The notes: a model not told the origin generated them from the letters alone. Numbered from the stretch's first letter, positions 26,390 through 36,198 are shown. The stretch is DNA of 64,000 bases from Acetobacterium sp. KB-1 (GCF_003260995.1 NZ_CP030040.1:1-64000), one strand, 5' to 3'. Translations and numbers: made by a program.

Positions 26390-26782
26390 ATGGAAGCAGT
26401 GTATGATTATTTGAAAAATTGTGGTACGTATTTTTTAGCAACGGAAGAAGGCGATCAACCACGCGTTCGTCCTTTCGGAACAATCAACATCTTTGAGGAC
26501 AAACTTTATATTCAAACAGGGAAAATAAAAGCTGTTTCAAAACAGATGATGACAAATCCGAAGGTTGAAATTTCAGCTTTTAATGGTGAAACATGGATCC
26601 GACTTCAAGCAGTTGCCGTTGAAGATGATCGACTTGAAGCAAAACAAAGTATGTTGGATGCTTACCCAAGCTTACAAGATATGTACTCAGCCAATGACGA
26701 CAATACACAAGTATTATATTTAAAAGATGCAGTAGCAACTATTTCGTCTTTTACGGCCGAACCAAAGGTCATTGAATTCTAG
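26390..26782 (+). CDS. Pyridoxamine 5'-phosphate oxidase-like FMN-binding split-barrel protein
   Basis: 130 residues from ATG 26390, with GAAGGAG upstream; ATG 26372 is less well placed. The split-barrel reads TYFLATEEGDQPRVRPFG, LYIQTGKIKAVSKQM, then NPKVEISAF. These small proteins bind FMN or F420-like cofactors and reduce varied substrates. Divergence from an HxlR regulator suggests induction by a reactive electrophile or oxidant. The exact substrate cannot be told. Confidence 0.78.
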   Translation: MEAVYDYLKNCGTYFLATEEGDQPRVRPFGTINIFEDKLYIQTGKIKAVSKQMMTNPKVEISAFNGETWIRLQAVAVEDDRLEAKQSMLDAYPSLQDMYSANDDNTQVLYLKDAVATISSFTAEPKVIEF

Positions 26783-27523
26783 AGACTAATTTCTAAGAAT
26801 TGGAATTCAGGCAAAACCCAGTGGATCTGAAATTCTGGATGAGTTAATAATTTAAGCAGGTTTAATTTATAGTGTAATTAACTGCGATCAGGTAAAAGAC
26901 AAGTAATTCGTAAAATTATAGTCTTTTGATTCATTATAAAAAAAGTGTTTGCTGTTATAACAGGAAACACTTTTTTTATAATAAATTGTGATGATTGCAA
27001 TTGAGCAGGTACCAATTAATTTAGTTCCATTTAATTAAGAAGAAACGATAGCGGGAGGAAATCGTTCCTTAAGTAATGCTTAATTATGCATCGTTTTCAC
27101 GTTGATTTCCGATGGAAAGTGATCAGAAATTACATAAAAATAAAGACGTTAAAAAGGAAGGAAAGCAATAAAAAAGCAATAGTTTGCAATTTTGTTCGTT
27201 TTGTTATTTGTTAAAGTTATCACATCATATGAAATTTCTAGCAAGAAATAATTTTGCCAAGCATCGGTCAAATATAAAATAAAACGAGCAAAAAAACAAA
27301 CTAAACAGTTGCTCCAATAAATATCAATTATTTTCCTTTTAATATACTAGAAAAATCAAAAAGTGTTTCACCTTAAAATATAAATTTTGAAAAATAGTAT
27401 GTGAAACCATTATTATATAGTGCAAACAAATATTAAAGTTACCCGAATAATAAACGCCCAAACTTAGTAATTCCGACAAACTTGATTTGTTAAATAACGA
27501 ACAATATATTTCTGTTTTGAAAA
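26783..27523. other. Long AT-rich intergenic region
   Basis: No gene was found. A strong terminator at 26940-26980 (AAAAAGTGTTT/AAACACTTTTT) ends the PPOX-like transcript. A small hairpin ACGAT...ATCGT lies near 27046-27068. The remainder holds no recognised RNA or operator. Confidence 0.45.
26940..26980. terminator. Rho-independent terminator
   Basis: AAAAAGTGTTT and AAACACTTTTT pair around a 13-base loop and are followed by further T. Confidence 0.85.
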
Positions 27524-27609
27524 TTGTTTGAGAAATAACAAACAAGTAAATGCAATATATTGTCGCAAAAAGGAAAAATATTGACATAAATAGTGAGAGG
27601 TGTTAACCT
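27524..27609 (+). promoter_or_regulatory. Promoter with TTGTTTG...CAAACAA inverted repeat (copy A)
   Basis: TTGTTTG-N8-CAAACAA at 27524-27545, then TTGACA at 27581-27586 and TAACCT at 27604-27609 (17-bp spacer). The repeat to -35 distance (57 bp) and many bases between match copy B at 33243, upstream of fhs. It indicates that transcription of the next gene begins after about 27615. Confidence 0.65.
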
Positions 27610-27691
27610 TATGAAAATTATAAAGCAGACGTGCACAAATTGGGTTTTAACAAAAACGCAAGAATTGAATTATAATAGGAGGTTTATGAAA

Positions 27692-28195
27692 ATGGAATTT
27701 GGACTAAGAGAGTGGAAACTGAGTGATGCTGAAAGTATCGTACCCCTGGCCAATAATGAAAAGATAGCGAGAAATCTGAGAAATACATTTCCCTATCCCT
27801 ATACGTTAGATGATGCACATCTTTTTATTTCAAAAAGTATTCATAAGAATAAACGGAAACTGTTAAACAGAGCGGTTGTTATTGATGATTTAGCATCCGG
27901 GTCGATCAGTTTACTTATGCAGGAGGATGTTAGCAGTAAAAGCGGAGAGCTGGGTTTTTGGTTAGGCGAACCCTTCTGGGGGAAGGGGATCATGACCCAG
28001 GCGATTAAACAAGTCTGTGAAAATGCCTTTGCAGAATCGGATGTTGTAAGAATTTATGCCCGTCCTTTTTCAGAAAACCAGAAGGCTCGAAGAACGCTTG
28101 AAAAAGCTGGGTTTGAACTGGAAGGTGTTTTTCGAAAGAGTATTTGTAAAAATGGAGTAATTCAAGACTCTTGTATGTACGCATTGACAAAATAA
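27692..28195 (+). CDS. GNAT-family N-acetyltransferase (RimJ/RimL-like)
   Basis: About 167 residues. ATG 27692 lies nine bases after AGGAGG; ATG 27686 is also possible. An in-frame ATG at 27593 is excluded because it lies upstream of the -10 box. The acetyl-CoA loop is GELGFWLGEPFWGKGIMTQA and the C-terminal motif NQKARRTLEKAGF. Such enzymes acetylate ribosomal proteins or small molecules; the substrate is unknown. It sits alone between terminators. Confidence 0.8.
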   Translation: MEFGLREWKLSDAESIVPLANNEKIARNLRNTFPYPYTLDDAHLFISKSIHKNKRKLLNRAVVIDDLASGSISLLMQEDVSSKSGELGFWLGEPFWGKGIMTQAIKQVCENAFAESDVVRIYARPFSENQKARRTLEKAGFELEGVFRKSICKNGVIQDSCMYALTK

Positions 28196-28254
28196 ACTCA
28201 GACAGTTTTAATAAACAGACCACAAGTAAAATTACTGAAAAAATGCGTAATTTC

Positions 28255-28285
28255 AAAAAAAGAACTTCGAAAGAGGTTCTTTTTA
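28255..28285. terminator. Rho-independent terminator
   Basis: AAAAAAGAAC and GGTTCTTTTT pair around TTCGAAAGA, downstream of the acetyltransferase gene. Confidence 0.85.
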
Positions 28286-28569
28286 TTTGGGTGTGATTAA
28301 ATGAATGCCAAAAAGGGAATGAAATAGAACGACAAACAAAAAGGGCTAATCAAGCTAAAAGAGGAATAATAAAATTTACAAATGTGATCGGAAATAAATT
28401 ACAAATCAAAAACAAAAATAATATGGTGATGATTGACCTGTGATAAAAAGCTGCTATGTAGAATGAGACAGATAACGAGAAAATATAGATTATTCAGAAA
28501 AATACGAAAAGTAAACGAGTACAATGGCGTCAAAAATAGATTAACTGATATATTTTACTAAAAAAACCA
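28286..28569. other. AT-rich intergenic stretch
   Basis: No gene is seen. It contains ACGAGTACAATG at 28515-28526, repeated at 28588-28599 within the promoter of the transporter operon, perhaps an auxiliary binding site. Confidence 0.35.
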
Positions 28570-28600
28570 TTGACAGTCTCATTGAATACGAGTACAATGA
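28570..28600 (+). promoter_or_regulatory. Promoter with overlapping TCATTG...CAATGA operator
   Basis: TTGACA (28570-28575) and TACAAT (28593-28598) with a 17-bp spacer. TCATTG-N10-CAATGA at 28579-28600 covers the spacer and -10, so a repressor would block polymerase. It drives the transporter-methyltransferase pair after a leader of about 290 nt in which I see no known riboswitch. Confidence 0.65.
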
Positions 28601-28897
28601 TGTTGAAAATGCAATAGTAATTACAATTTTATTTACGGTTTACGAAAAAGATCACAAAATTCTGAAAATCTTTAGTGCTTCCCCGTCAAATTTTGAATAA
28701 TATTAAGAAAGGAGTAGTAAAAGAATTGCATCATATATGGAAGGGATGGTGCAAAATAAATATCGGGTGAAGGAACGAATGGATAAATTAAGTGTTTGAT
28801 TGTTGGAAGATGAGGACTGACTGTTCATGCATGTGATGCAAACAGCTATTAAAAAAGGAATTGATATTTAAGTTTATACTAAAAAGGAGAAAAAATT

Positions 28898-30268
28898 ATG
28901 AACAAACCATTAAAAAAGTCGGCCATTAATCTTTATGGATTGCCGTCGTTCGGATTTCAGACCATGGTCAATATTGAAGTTATGTTTTTTGCAGCATTTC
29001 TTACAGATTTTGCAAAAATACCGTTGGCTTTGGTAAGTACTATCTTATTGGTAACCAGTATCGTAGATATTGTTGCAGTACCAACCGCGGGGGTTATTTT
29101 AGAAAAAAGCAACATGAAATGGGGTAAATACCGTTCATGGCTGCTGGTTGGACCACCCGTCGCGGCACTCTTTTATATTTTGCAGTTTTCACAAATTGGT
29201 GGCACAGCAGAGATTAATGCCATTATTATCTTTTTAGGATTTGCCATCAGTCATCTGGTCTGGAATACATTCTATGCAGCCCATATTTCGATGAACAATT
29301 CACTGACCACCATTCGTGAAGAGCGAATCTCCATGGCTAGCAACCGGGGGATGTTTAATGCTGCTGGTGCTCTGGCGTTTTCTTACTTTGGGGTAAAAGC
29401 AATCACTGCCATCGGCGCTGGTGTTGGCAACCCAGTTTTAGGCTATACTTATATGGCAGCGATTACTGGTGCGATCATGATTACTTGTAACATCATTTAT
29501 TATGTTATCACAAAAGAATATGCTCAAAACGGTACAGAAGTTAAAGCTGGAAAACCAGCTGAAAAGATGTCTATTGGAGAAATGCTCAAACAAATTGTTG
29601 TTAATCCGCCTTTGTTGGGATTAATGTTAGTAGAACTGGGTAGATATTTAGGTCGGTTTGTAATTTTTGGAATGGCATTCTACTACTTTAAATATGTTAT
29701 CGAAGATCTGCCGGGATTAGCTTTGTTTATGACAGGATTAACCATTTCAAGCTTCTTTGCAGCCATGATTGCGGCACCGATTGCCAAGCGTCTAGGCGAA
29801 AAAACAACCTACATGATCGCACTGAGTCTTTTAGTTATCGGCTTATTACTGGTGTGGTTTATGCCGCTTGAAGCAACCGCATTTAAGATTATTATGTTTG
29901 TTGCCTATATTGGCTATGGCTTGCCTGATTCACTGGGTGTTGCCATGTACTCTGCAACGGTAGATTATGGTGAATGGAAAACAGGGAAAAATGCTCGCGG
30001 TTTCATTATGTCACTCATCAGTTTCCCAATAAAAATATCGATCTTTATCCGTTCGGTAATCATTGCAGCAGTTTTAGGTTCTGTTGGTTACGTAGCTGAT
30101 ATGGCGGTAACACCAGAACTGGTACAGGCAATTAAAAATGGCTTTGCATTATATCCAGCAATCATTATGGTTATCGGATTAGTGTTAATGTTTGGACTAT
30201 ATACATTAACACCAACAAGAATGGCTGAAATGAACAAAGAAGTTGCTGAACGAAAACAACAGGGATAA
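28898..30268 (+). CDS. GPH-family (glycoside-pentoside-hexuronide type) cation symporter
   Basis: 456 residues with about twelve membrane helices. It starts KSAINLYGLPSFGFQTMVN and has the loop motif DIVAVPTAGVILEKSNMKWG, then KYRSWLLVGPP, like GPH/MFS sugar carriers. Here it is followed by a UroD-type methyltransferase, so uptake of a methylated aromatic or quaternary substrate is more likely than a sugar; this is inferred from context. An AAAAGGAGA precedes the start. Confidence 0.8.
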   Translation: MNKPLKKSAINLYGLPSFGFQTMVNIEVMFFAAFLTDFAKIPLALVSTILLVTSIVDIVAVPTAGVILEKSNMKWGKYRSWLLVGPPVAALFYILQFSQIGGTAEINAIIIFLGFAISHLVWNTFYAAHISMNNSLTTIREERISMASNRGMFNAAGALAFSYFGVKAITAIGAGVGNPVLGYTYMAAITGAIMITCNIIYYVITKEYAQNGTEVKAGKPAEKMSIGEMLKQIVVNPPLLGLMLVELGRYLGRFVIFGMAFYYFKYVIEDLPGLALFMTGLTISSFFAAMIAAPIAKRLGEKTTYMIALSLLVIGLLLVWFMPLEATAFKIIMFVAYIGYGLPDSLGVAMYSATVDYGEWKTGKNARGFIMSLISFPIKISIFIRSVIIAAVLGSVGYVADMAVTPELVQAIKNGFALYPAIIMVIGLVLMFGLYTLTPTRMAEMNKEVAERKQQG

Positions 30269-30278
30269 ATCTTATTTT

Positions 30279-30312
30279 TCGACCGAAGCGCGTTATACTC
30301 GCTTCGGTTCGA
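30279..30312. other. Intercistronic hairpin
   Basis: CGACCGAAGCG pairs with CGCTTCGGTTCG between the transporter and the methyltransferase. No T-run follows, so it may stabilise or process the message rather than terminate it. Confidence 0.55.
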
Positions 30313-30350
30313 AATGATAAATCCATTTAAAAACCATAAAAGGAGAAAAT

Positions 30351-31334
30351 ATGATGCTAACAAAAAGACAAAACCTTGCGGAAGTATTAAAAGGTGGAAA
30401 TCCAGACCGCTTTGTCAAACAATATGAAGCGTTTGCGTTAATGATGAAAACTCCGATTAGCCGTTTAAAACCGCCAGTAGGGGGGCAAATTGTTAATGAA
30501 TGGGGTGTTACTTTGAGCTGGCCGGAAGGGCAGTTAGGTTCATTCCCGGTTCATGACAAAGAACATATTGTGATTAAAGATATTACGAAGTGGCGGGATT
30601 ACGTGAAAGCACCAAAACTTGAATATCCCGAGGAAGCTTGGGCGACTGCCATTGCTGATGCCAATGCTGTTGATCGGAATGACAAGTATGTTACTGTTTT
30701 TGTTGCTCCGGGCCTTTTTGAACATGTCCATTATCTGATGAGTATGGAAGAAGCCTTAATGGCTTATTATGAAGAACCTGAAGCGATGCATGAACTGATT
30801 GACTACCTGGTGGATTTTGAACTTCGGTTGGCTAAAGAGTTTGTCGATCATCTTCATCCGGATGCTGTTTTCCATCATGATGACTGGGGCAGCCAGATTA
30901 ACTCCTTTATTTCACCGGCAATGTTTGAAGAATTTTTTGAGCCCGCTTACAAGAAGATCTATGGCTATTATAAAGATAATGGCGTTGAACTAATTGTTCA
31001 CCACAGCGATAGCTATGCAGCTAACCTGGTGCCATCCATGATTGAAATGGGCATTGATATCTGGCAGGGAGTCATGAATACCAATAATATTCCTGAATTG
31101 ATCAAAAAATATGGCGACAAGATTACCTTTATGGGTGGTATCCATAGCGGTCTTGTTGATTTCCCGGGCTGGACACCGGAAATTGTCGCTGAATATGTTA
31201 AAAAAACCTGTCAAGAAAATGGAAAACTATATTTTATTCCATCTCAGACCTCCGGCTTGCCGATTGACTCGTTCCCCGGTGTATACGAAACAATTAATAC
31301 TGAAATAGACAAAATGTCAAAGGAAATGTTTTGA
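30351..31334 (+). CDS. UroD-fold corrinoid-type methyltransferase, paralogue
   Basis: 327 residues starting MMLTKRQNLAEVLKGGNPDR, with AAGGAG upstream. It keeps the VFHHDDWGSQ and IVHHSDSYA motifs and the ending FPGVYE of the copy at 19493, but lacks several residues near residue 40. It follows the GPH transporter by about 80 bp, separated by a hairpin, and ends at the terminator at 31395. It probably moves a methyl group from the imported substrate towards the Wood-Ljungdahl pathway, or between corrinoid and tetrahydrofolate; this is inference. Confidence 0.76.
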   Translation: MMLTKRQNLAEVLKGGNPDRFVKQYEAFALMMKTPISRLKPPVGGQIVNEWGVTLSWPEGQLGSFPVHDKEHIVIKDITKWRDYVKAPKLEYPEEAWATAIADANAVDRNDKYVTVFVAPGLFEHVHYLMSMEEALMAYYEEPEAMHELIDYLVDFELRLAKEFVDHLHPDAVFHHDDWGSQINSFISPAMFEEFFEPAYKKIYGYYKDNGVELIVHHSDSYAANLVPSMIEMGIDIWQGVMNTNNIPELIKKYGDKITFMGGIHSGLVDFPGWTPEIVAEYVKKTCQENGKLYFIPSQTSGLPIDSFPGVYETINTEIDKMSKEMF

Positions 31335-31394
31335 TTTAGGGAAATACGCTAATCAAATCTAATTTTTATTTATGATTTGATGAAGGTTTATGAT

Positions 31395-31449
31395 TACAGA
31401 CAGGAAGTCTTTTCAAGATCTGAATCGACTTCTTGTCTGTATTATTTTA
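31395..31449. terminator. Rho-independent terminator
   Basis: TACAGACAGGAAGTC pairs with GACTTCTTGTCTGTA (one G-T pair), followed by TTATTTT. It separates the methyltransferase from the permease gene. Confidence 0.85.
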
Positions 31450-31473
31450 GAGATAAATATCTTGAGGTGGATT

Positions 31474-32868
31474 ATGAATAAAAAACAGCTATTAGGAATG
31501 ATCATGAGCATAGGGGTACTGATTGCAGTTTTCCTTCTGCCAATTCCAGAAGGTTTGACGGATATTGGATTTATTACCATAGGACTTTTAATTTTCTTTT
31601 TGATCATGCTGATAACAGAAGCACTACCAGTAGGGGTTATCTGTTTCTTAAGTCTGGCTTTGCTGCCAATTCTGGGCGTAACTAAAAATCTTGCAACCGG
31701 CTTGGTTGGATTTAGCAATACGATGTTGTTTTTTGTACTGGCTTCGTTTGGTTTGGCTGAAGCAGTGACATCAACGCCAATTGTGCAACGCGTCCTCCAT
31801 CTTTTACTGGAGAAGTTTGGTAAAAACGTAAAAACATGTATTTTAGCAATCATGGTTGCTGGAGGGCTGATCTCATCGGTGGTTACGGATGTGCCGACGG
31901 TGGTTGTTTTTATGGGAATTGGAGCAGGCTTTTTAAAACTATTCAAAAATGAAGCGGACCGTAAAAAAACAGCAAGACCACTAATGATCGGGATCCCGGT
32001 CGCCATCATGCTAGGCGGAGTCATGACCCCTGCTGGCAGTGGGATTAATATCCTAACCATCGGTTTATTGCAAAACATTGCTGGTATTCAGATTACCTTT
32101 ATTCAATGGATGATTTGTGCCATTCCCATTGTTGTGTTAATGGTGCCATTTTCCTGGTTTGTGTTGATGAAAATATATCCGCCGGCTGAAATTGATCAGT
32201 CAGAAATACAGGAATATTTAAAAACCATTGCCGTAAAAGAAAAGATTTCAAAAATCGAATGGAAAGTTATTACCATCGCATCAGGGATGATGTTTTTCTG
32301 GATTCTCAGTTCCTTTGTATCAGGAATTGATGTTACTGTGGTTGCTCTGATAGGATGTTCGTTATTTTTCCTGCCAGGGATCGATATTTTAACTTGGGAC
32401 CGCTACATCAAAGCGGTAAGCTGGACTTCTTTTGTTTTGATTGGGACGGTTTTATGTATTGCCAACACCATTGTGACCAATGGTGTCAGTGAATGGTTTG
32501 TCACTCATGTCTTACCCACCAGTCTGACTATTTCGACAATGGAAGGGGTATTCTTTGTCGCGGCAATGTGTTTTATCATTATGCTGGTTGTACCGGTAGC
32601 TCCTGCTTTGATTGGGGTGTTGACACCGGTAATTATCAGCTTGGCAGCAACAACGGGCATTCATCCGGCATTGCTAATTATTACTCTGGGATTGTGTGCC
32701 GGTAATTGTTATCTGTTTCCCATTGATACCATTCCGCTGATAACCTATACGGCTGGTTATTACAAGATGACGGATATGCCAAAGGCAACGATTTGGATGC
32801 AACTGGCCTTTATCATACTCTGTACACTTTGGTTGCCCATTGGCGGTAAGATTGTCGGGCTTGCGTAA
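31474..32868 (+). CDS. SLC13/DASS-family anion symporter
   Basis: 464 residues from ATG 31474 (TGAGGTGG upstream); an in-frame ATG at 31390 lies before the terminator and is rejected. About eleven membrane helices are seen, with typical DASS motifs: TEALPVGVICFL, VVTDVPTVVVFMG and GGVMTPAGSGINIL, and VVPVAPALIGVLTPV in the second repeat. These transport dicarboxylates, sulfate or related anions with sodium. In this position it could import an organic acid used with the methyltransferases. Confidence 0.8.
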   Translation: MNKKQLLGMIMSIGVLIAVFLLPIPEGLTDIGFITIGLLIFFLIMLITEALPVGVICFLSLALLPILGVTKNLATGLVGFSNTMLFFVLASFGLAEAVTSTPIVQRVLHLLLEKFGKNVKTCILAIMVAGGLISSVVTDVPTVVVFMGIGAGFLKLFKNEADRKKTARPLMIGIPVAIMLGGVMTPAGSGINILTIGLLQNIAGIQITFIQWMICAIPIVVLMVPFSWFVLMKIYPPAEIDQSEIQEYLKTIAVKEKISKIEWKVITIASGMMFFWILSSFVSGIDVTVVALIGCSLFFLPGIDILTWDRYIKAVSWTSFVLIGTVLCIANTIVTNGVSEWFVTHVLPTSLTISTMEGVFFVAAMCFIIMLVVPVAPALIGVLTPVIISLAATTGIHPALLIITLGLCAGNCYLFPIDTIPLITYTAGYYKMTDMPKATIWMQLAFIILCTLWLPIGGKIVGLA

Positions 32869-32869
32869 A

Positions 32870-32900
32870 ATGATCGCTTCTTGATCGGATCATTTTTAGT
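32870..32900. terminator. Rho-independent terminator
   Basis: AAATGATC...GATCATTT followed by TTAGTT, immediately after the permease stop. Confidence 0.75.
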
Positions 32901-33080
32901 TAAGAAAAGCGTGAAATTAAAAATATTTTCTTAATATATAAAAAAATGGCGGCTAATTTTGATAACGAGACAGAAAAAATAGAGAGAATATAAAAAGTAT
33001 ATTAGAATTACATAATGTACTAGTTAAATAAGTGACACAATAAGAATGAAAAAATAACTATTTTTACGAATGAAATCTAA

Positions 33081-33120
33081 AACGCTCCGAACAAAGACAC
33101 TGTTCAGGGCGTTTTTTTTT
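33081..33120. terminator. Second, orphan terminator
   Basis: AACGCTCCGAACA pairs with TGTTCAGGGCGTT (two G-T type pairs), followed by eight T. It is 180 bp beyond the permease terminator with no gene between; 32901-33080 is AT-rich and shows no convincing promoter. Confidence 0.8.
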
Positions 33121-33242
33121 AACCGTTTACAGAATTATGAATAGAATTTGTAAAAAAAGGAAAGTATAAAAAATAGTAGTAAATAGTGGGTTGATCGCTT
33201 GAAAACGTTAAAATAATAACAAGATATTTCACTTACTAAAGT

Positions 33243-33328
33243 TTGTTTGAGAAATAACAAACAAGTAAAGATAATAAATTGTCTCGATATAGAAAAATAT
33301 TGACAGATAGTATAAAAGATGGTAACCT
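33243..33328 (+). promoter_or_regulatory. fhs promoter with TTGTTTG...CAAACAA inverted repeat (copy B)
   Basis: TTGTTTG-N8-CAAACAA (33243-33264), TTGACA (33300-33305) and TAACCT (33323-33328) with a 17-bp spacer. Layout and most bases match copy A at 27524. The fhs leader is about 225 nt with a possible AATCG...CGATT hairpin near 33470; no tetrahydrofolate riboswitch was recognised. Confidence 0.65.
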
Positions 33329-33559
33329 ATGGAAAAATCTGTATATACATGTGCATAATTAATCGCAGAGAAAAATGTAAGATGTAATAAACAGAGCTTT
33401 GGTAAAAGGAGGTTGAAAAAACCAAGCAGATTATGAGTAATCCACAAATGTTTAAATGCAATGCCCGTAGAATCGACAGTCGGTAGCCGATTGTTGAATA
33501 GCCAATTTGAAAAGGGATTCAGAGAATCAGGAAATTATTTTAAAAAGGAGAATGACAGG

Positions 33560-35230
33560 ATGAAAACAGATGTACAGATCGCACAGGAAGCTAAAATGCA
33601 ACCGATTGCACAGGTGGCCGAAAAATTGGGGATCACTGGAGATGAACTGGAACTTTATGGCAATCATAAAGCCAAGGTATCTTTGTCGGTATTAAAAGAC
33701 AACCAGGATCAGCCAGATGGGAAGCTTATCCTAGTGACGGCCATTAATCCGACCCCGGCGGGAGAAGGAAAAACAACAACTAATGTAGGTCTTTCAATGG
33801 CCTTGAATTATATTGGCAAAAAAACCATAACCACCTTGAGAGAACCATCATTGGGACCCTGTTTTGGAGTCAAAGGCGGAGCAGCTGGTGGTGGATACGC
33901 CCAGGTTGTCCCGATGGATGATATCAACTTGCATTTTACCGGTGATTTCCATGCGATAACCTCGGCTCACAGTTTGCTGGCAGCACTTTTGGATAATCAT
34001 ATCCACCAGGGAAATGCACTAAATATTGATATGGACCGGATTGTTTGGCGGCGCGTTGTGGATATGAACGATCGGGCTCTACGAATGATCACCGTTGCTC
34101 AGGGAAGTCGGGCCAATGGAGTCGAGCGTGAGACCGGGTATGACATTACCGTAGCATCAGAAATTATGGCGATCCTCTGTCTGGCTTCCAGTCTCACAGA
34201 TCTTAAAGATCGGTTGGGCCGAATGATTGTGGCTTATAATACCGAGGGTAAAGCAGTGACAGCGGCTGATCTGGAAGCCACCGGTGCCATGGCATTGCTA
34301 CTTAAAGATGCAATTAAACCCAATCTCGTTCAGACGCTGGAAAACACTCCGGCGTTTATCCATGGTGGTCCCTTTGCTAATATTGCCCATGGTTGCAACT
34401 CCGTTCTGGCCACCAGAACGGCCTTGAAGCTGGCGGATTATGTGGTCACCGAAGCAGGATTTGGAGCGGATCTGGGAGCAGAAAAGTTCTTTGACATTAA
34501 ATGCCGTTACGCCGAGCTTAAACCTAATGCGCTGGTCATCGTTGCCACTGTCCGGGCGCTGAAAATGAACGGTGGGGTTGTTAAAACAGAACTTTCCAAA
34601 GAAAATGTAGAAGCCGTCACCTCAGGAAGTGCTAACCTGATCCAACATTTGGAAAATCTCCAAAAATTCAAGGTACCGGTTGTTGTCGCACTCAATAAAT
34701 TCCCAACCGATACGGAGGCAGAATTTGATGCGGTAAAGAAAGCCTGCGAACATAAAGATGTCAAGGTGATCCTTTCTGATGTGTTTTCGCAGGGCGGAAA
34801 AGGTGGCGAGGAACTGGCCAGAGAAGTAGTGAAACTCTGTGACCTGGGTGAATCTCAATATCAACCCCTTTATTCGCTTGAACTTCCGCTTGAAAAGAAA
34901 ATCGAAACCATTGCCAAAGAAATTTACCGGGCGGATGGGGTAGAATACGAGCCAGAAGCTAAAAAACAACTGGACGAGATTGTGGCCCTGGGATTTGACC
35001 ACCTACCAGTGTGTATGGCGAAAACTCAATATTCCTTCTCAGATGATCAAACCTTATTAGGCGCACCTCAAGACTTCAATATCCATGTTAAAGAAGTGCG
35101 ACTATCTGCTGGAGCCGGATTTGTAGTGGCGATCACCGGAACCATAATGACCATGCCAGGTCTGCCTAAGGTGCCTGCTGCAAATGGTATGGATATTACC
35201 GAAGATGGTGAAATAATCGGACTATCCTAA
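33560..35230 (+). CDS. fhs: Formate-tetrahydrofolate ligase
   Basis: 556 residues, the usual length. ATG 33560 is chosen (AAAAAGGAG nine bases upstream); the open frame to 33461 is leader. The ATP loop [15 protein letters not shown] and the signature [20 protein letters not shown] are intact, as is [19 protein letters not shown]. It condenses formate and tetrahydrofolate with ATP hydrolysis, the second step of the methyl branch of the Wood-Ljungdahl pathway. It stands alone between a regulated promoter and a terminator. Confidence 0.95.
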   Translation: MKTDVQIAQEAKMQPIAQVAEKLGITGDELELYGNHKAKVSLSVLKDNQDQPDGKLILVTAINPTPAGEGKTTTNVGLSMALNYIGKKTITTLREPSLGPCFGVKGGAAGGGYAQVVPMDDINLHFTGDFHAITSAHSLLAALLDNHIHQGNALNIDMDRIVWRRVVDMNDRALRMITVAQGSRANGVERETGYDITVASEIMAILCLASSLTDLKDRLGRMIVAYNTEGKAVTAADLEATGAMALLLKDAIKPNLVQTLENTPAFIHGGPFANIAHGCNSVLATRTALKLADYVVTEAGFGADLGAEKFFDIKCRYAELKPNALVIVATVRALKMNGGVVKTELSKENVEAVTSGSANLIQHLENLQKFKVPVVVALNKFPTDTEAEFDAVKKACEHKDVKVILSDVFSQGGKGGEELAREVVKLCDLGESQYQPLYSLELPLEKKIETIAKEIYRADGVEYEPEAKKQLDEIVALGFDHLPVCMAKTQYSFSDDQTLLGAPQDFNIHVKEVRLSAGAGFVVAITGTIMTMPGLPKVPAANGMDITEDGEIIGLS

Positions 35231-35351
35231 TTATAATGAATGCGTGAGGAAGCGTTCACGCGGCGTTTGCACAAAGATTGAGCCGGTGATAAAACATGCG
35301 CAAATCAGCAATTTATCCGATCAAACGGTTTTTCGGTATAGTAATAAACAT

Positions 35352-35394
35352 AAAAAACACAGATCACGTGCTTGTGAGTCTGTGTTTTTTTTGC
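35352..35394. terminator. Rho-independent terminator
   Basis: AAAAAACACAGA pairs with TCTGTGTTTTTT, with further T, downstream of fhs. Confidence 0.85.
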
Positions 35395-35611
35395 GAAACA
35401 GGTTATAAAATAGTTTCAGGCTGTTAGCTTATTAGTCAGGAATTTTGGGAATAAACCAAAAAACGCTTATCTGAATCAAAGAAAAGACTTGTAAAAAATA
35501 ATAAAATGAGGTACCTTAGTGTCAATAAGAGAATTATTAATGATTAAAAGTATGGGGACTTTATTTGTATTCTGGACAGGTTCAAATTTTTAAGAGAATG
35601 GAGAGAGTAGA
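35395..35611. other. Intergenic leader of the flavodoxin gene
   Basis: No gene; a stretch near 35565-35611 leads to GGAGAGAG before the flavodoxin start. No clear promoter motif. Confidence 0.3.
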
Positions 35612-36079
35612 ATGAAGATTGGCATTATTGTATTTTCCAAAACCAACAATACGTTTTCAGTTGCCAAAAGGCTGAGAGATGCTCTGGCAGATAAAGGGCT
35701 GGAGGTAGAAATTGAACAGGTTATTCCGGAAGATGATGCTCCTGGTGTTAAGCCACCGATTGTATTTACCAATAAGCCGGATGTTTCGCCCTATGATGTG
35801 GTGATCTTTGCCAGTCCGGTATGGGCCTTCTCATTGGCGGGAGTAATGGCGGAATATCTTGAACAAATTTCATCTCTTCAAGGCAAACGGGTCTTTAGTT
35901 TTGTTACTAAGCAGTTAGCTTCTAAAATTACTGGTGGAAACAAGGCCAATCGACAGATCAAATCTGCAGTGGCAGTAAAAGATGGCACGGTGGAAAAGTC
36001 CTTTATTGTCAGCTGGAAAAATAAAAAAAGAGAGCAAGAGATTGAGGGCTTAATTGCAGAAATTTTAAAAGCCGTTTAA
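35612..36079 (+). CDS. Flavodoxin-family protein
   Basis: 155 residues. The phosphate loop IIVFSKTNNTFSVAKRL binds FMN phosphate, and VVIFASPVWAFSLAGVM supplies the isoalloxazine loop. Members are low-potential electron carriers or FMN reductases; the W in PVWAF is typical. It is monocistronic, ending at 36133-36166. Partner unknown. Confidence 0.8.
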   Translation: MKIGIIVFSKTNNTFSVAKRLRDALADKGLEVEIEQVIPEDDAPGVKPPIVFTNKPDVSPYDVVIFASPVWAFSLAGVMAEYLEQISSLQGKRVFSFVTKQLASKITGGNKANRQIKSAVAVKDGTVEKSFIVSWKNKKREQEIEGLIAEILKAV

Positions 36080-36132
36080 GGGTCATCAGGATTAGGCTTA
36101 AAAATTTGAGATAATGTAATTTGTTAAAAAAG

Positions 36133-36167
36133 TGCTCCTGGAGAAAAAATCTTCAGGAGCTTTTTTA
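36133..36167. terminator. Terminator between convergent genes
   Basis: GTGCTCCTG(GA) pairs with TCAGGAGC, followed by TTTTTTA, between flavodoxin and the leftward FAD protein. Confidence 0.82.
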
Positions 36168-36198
36168 TGTGAGCGATGAGGATGGAAAATACAAAGTT

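Noticed and set aside
27593..27691. N-terminal extension of the acetyltransferase
   Set aside because: It would start upstream of the -10 box of the promoter; a better ribosome site precedes 27692.
33461..33559. N-terminal extension of formate-THF ligase
   Set aside because: Family proteins begin near MKTDVQIAQ; the extension has no ribosome site and lies in the leader.
33330..33559. Tetrahydrofolate riboswitch in the fhs leader
   Set aside because: The conserved core and pairing of known THF riboswitches could not be recognised by eye; a covariance search would decide.
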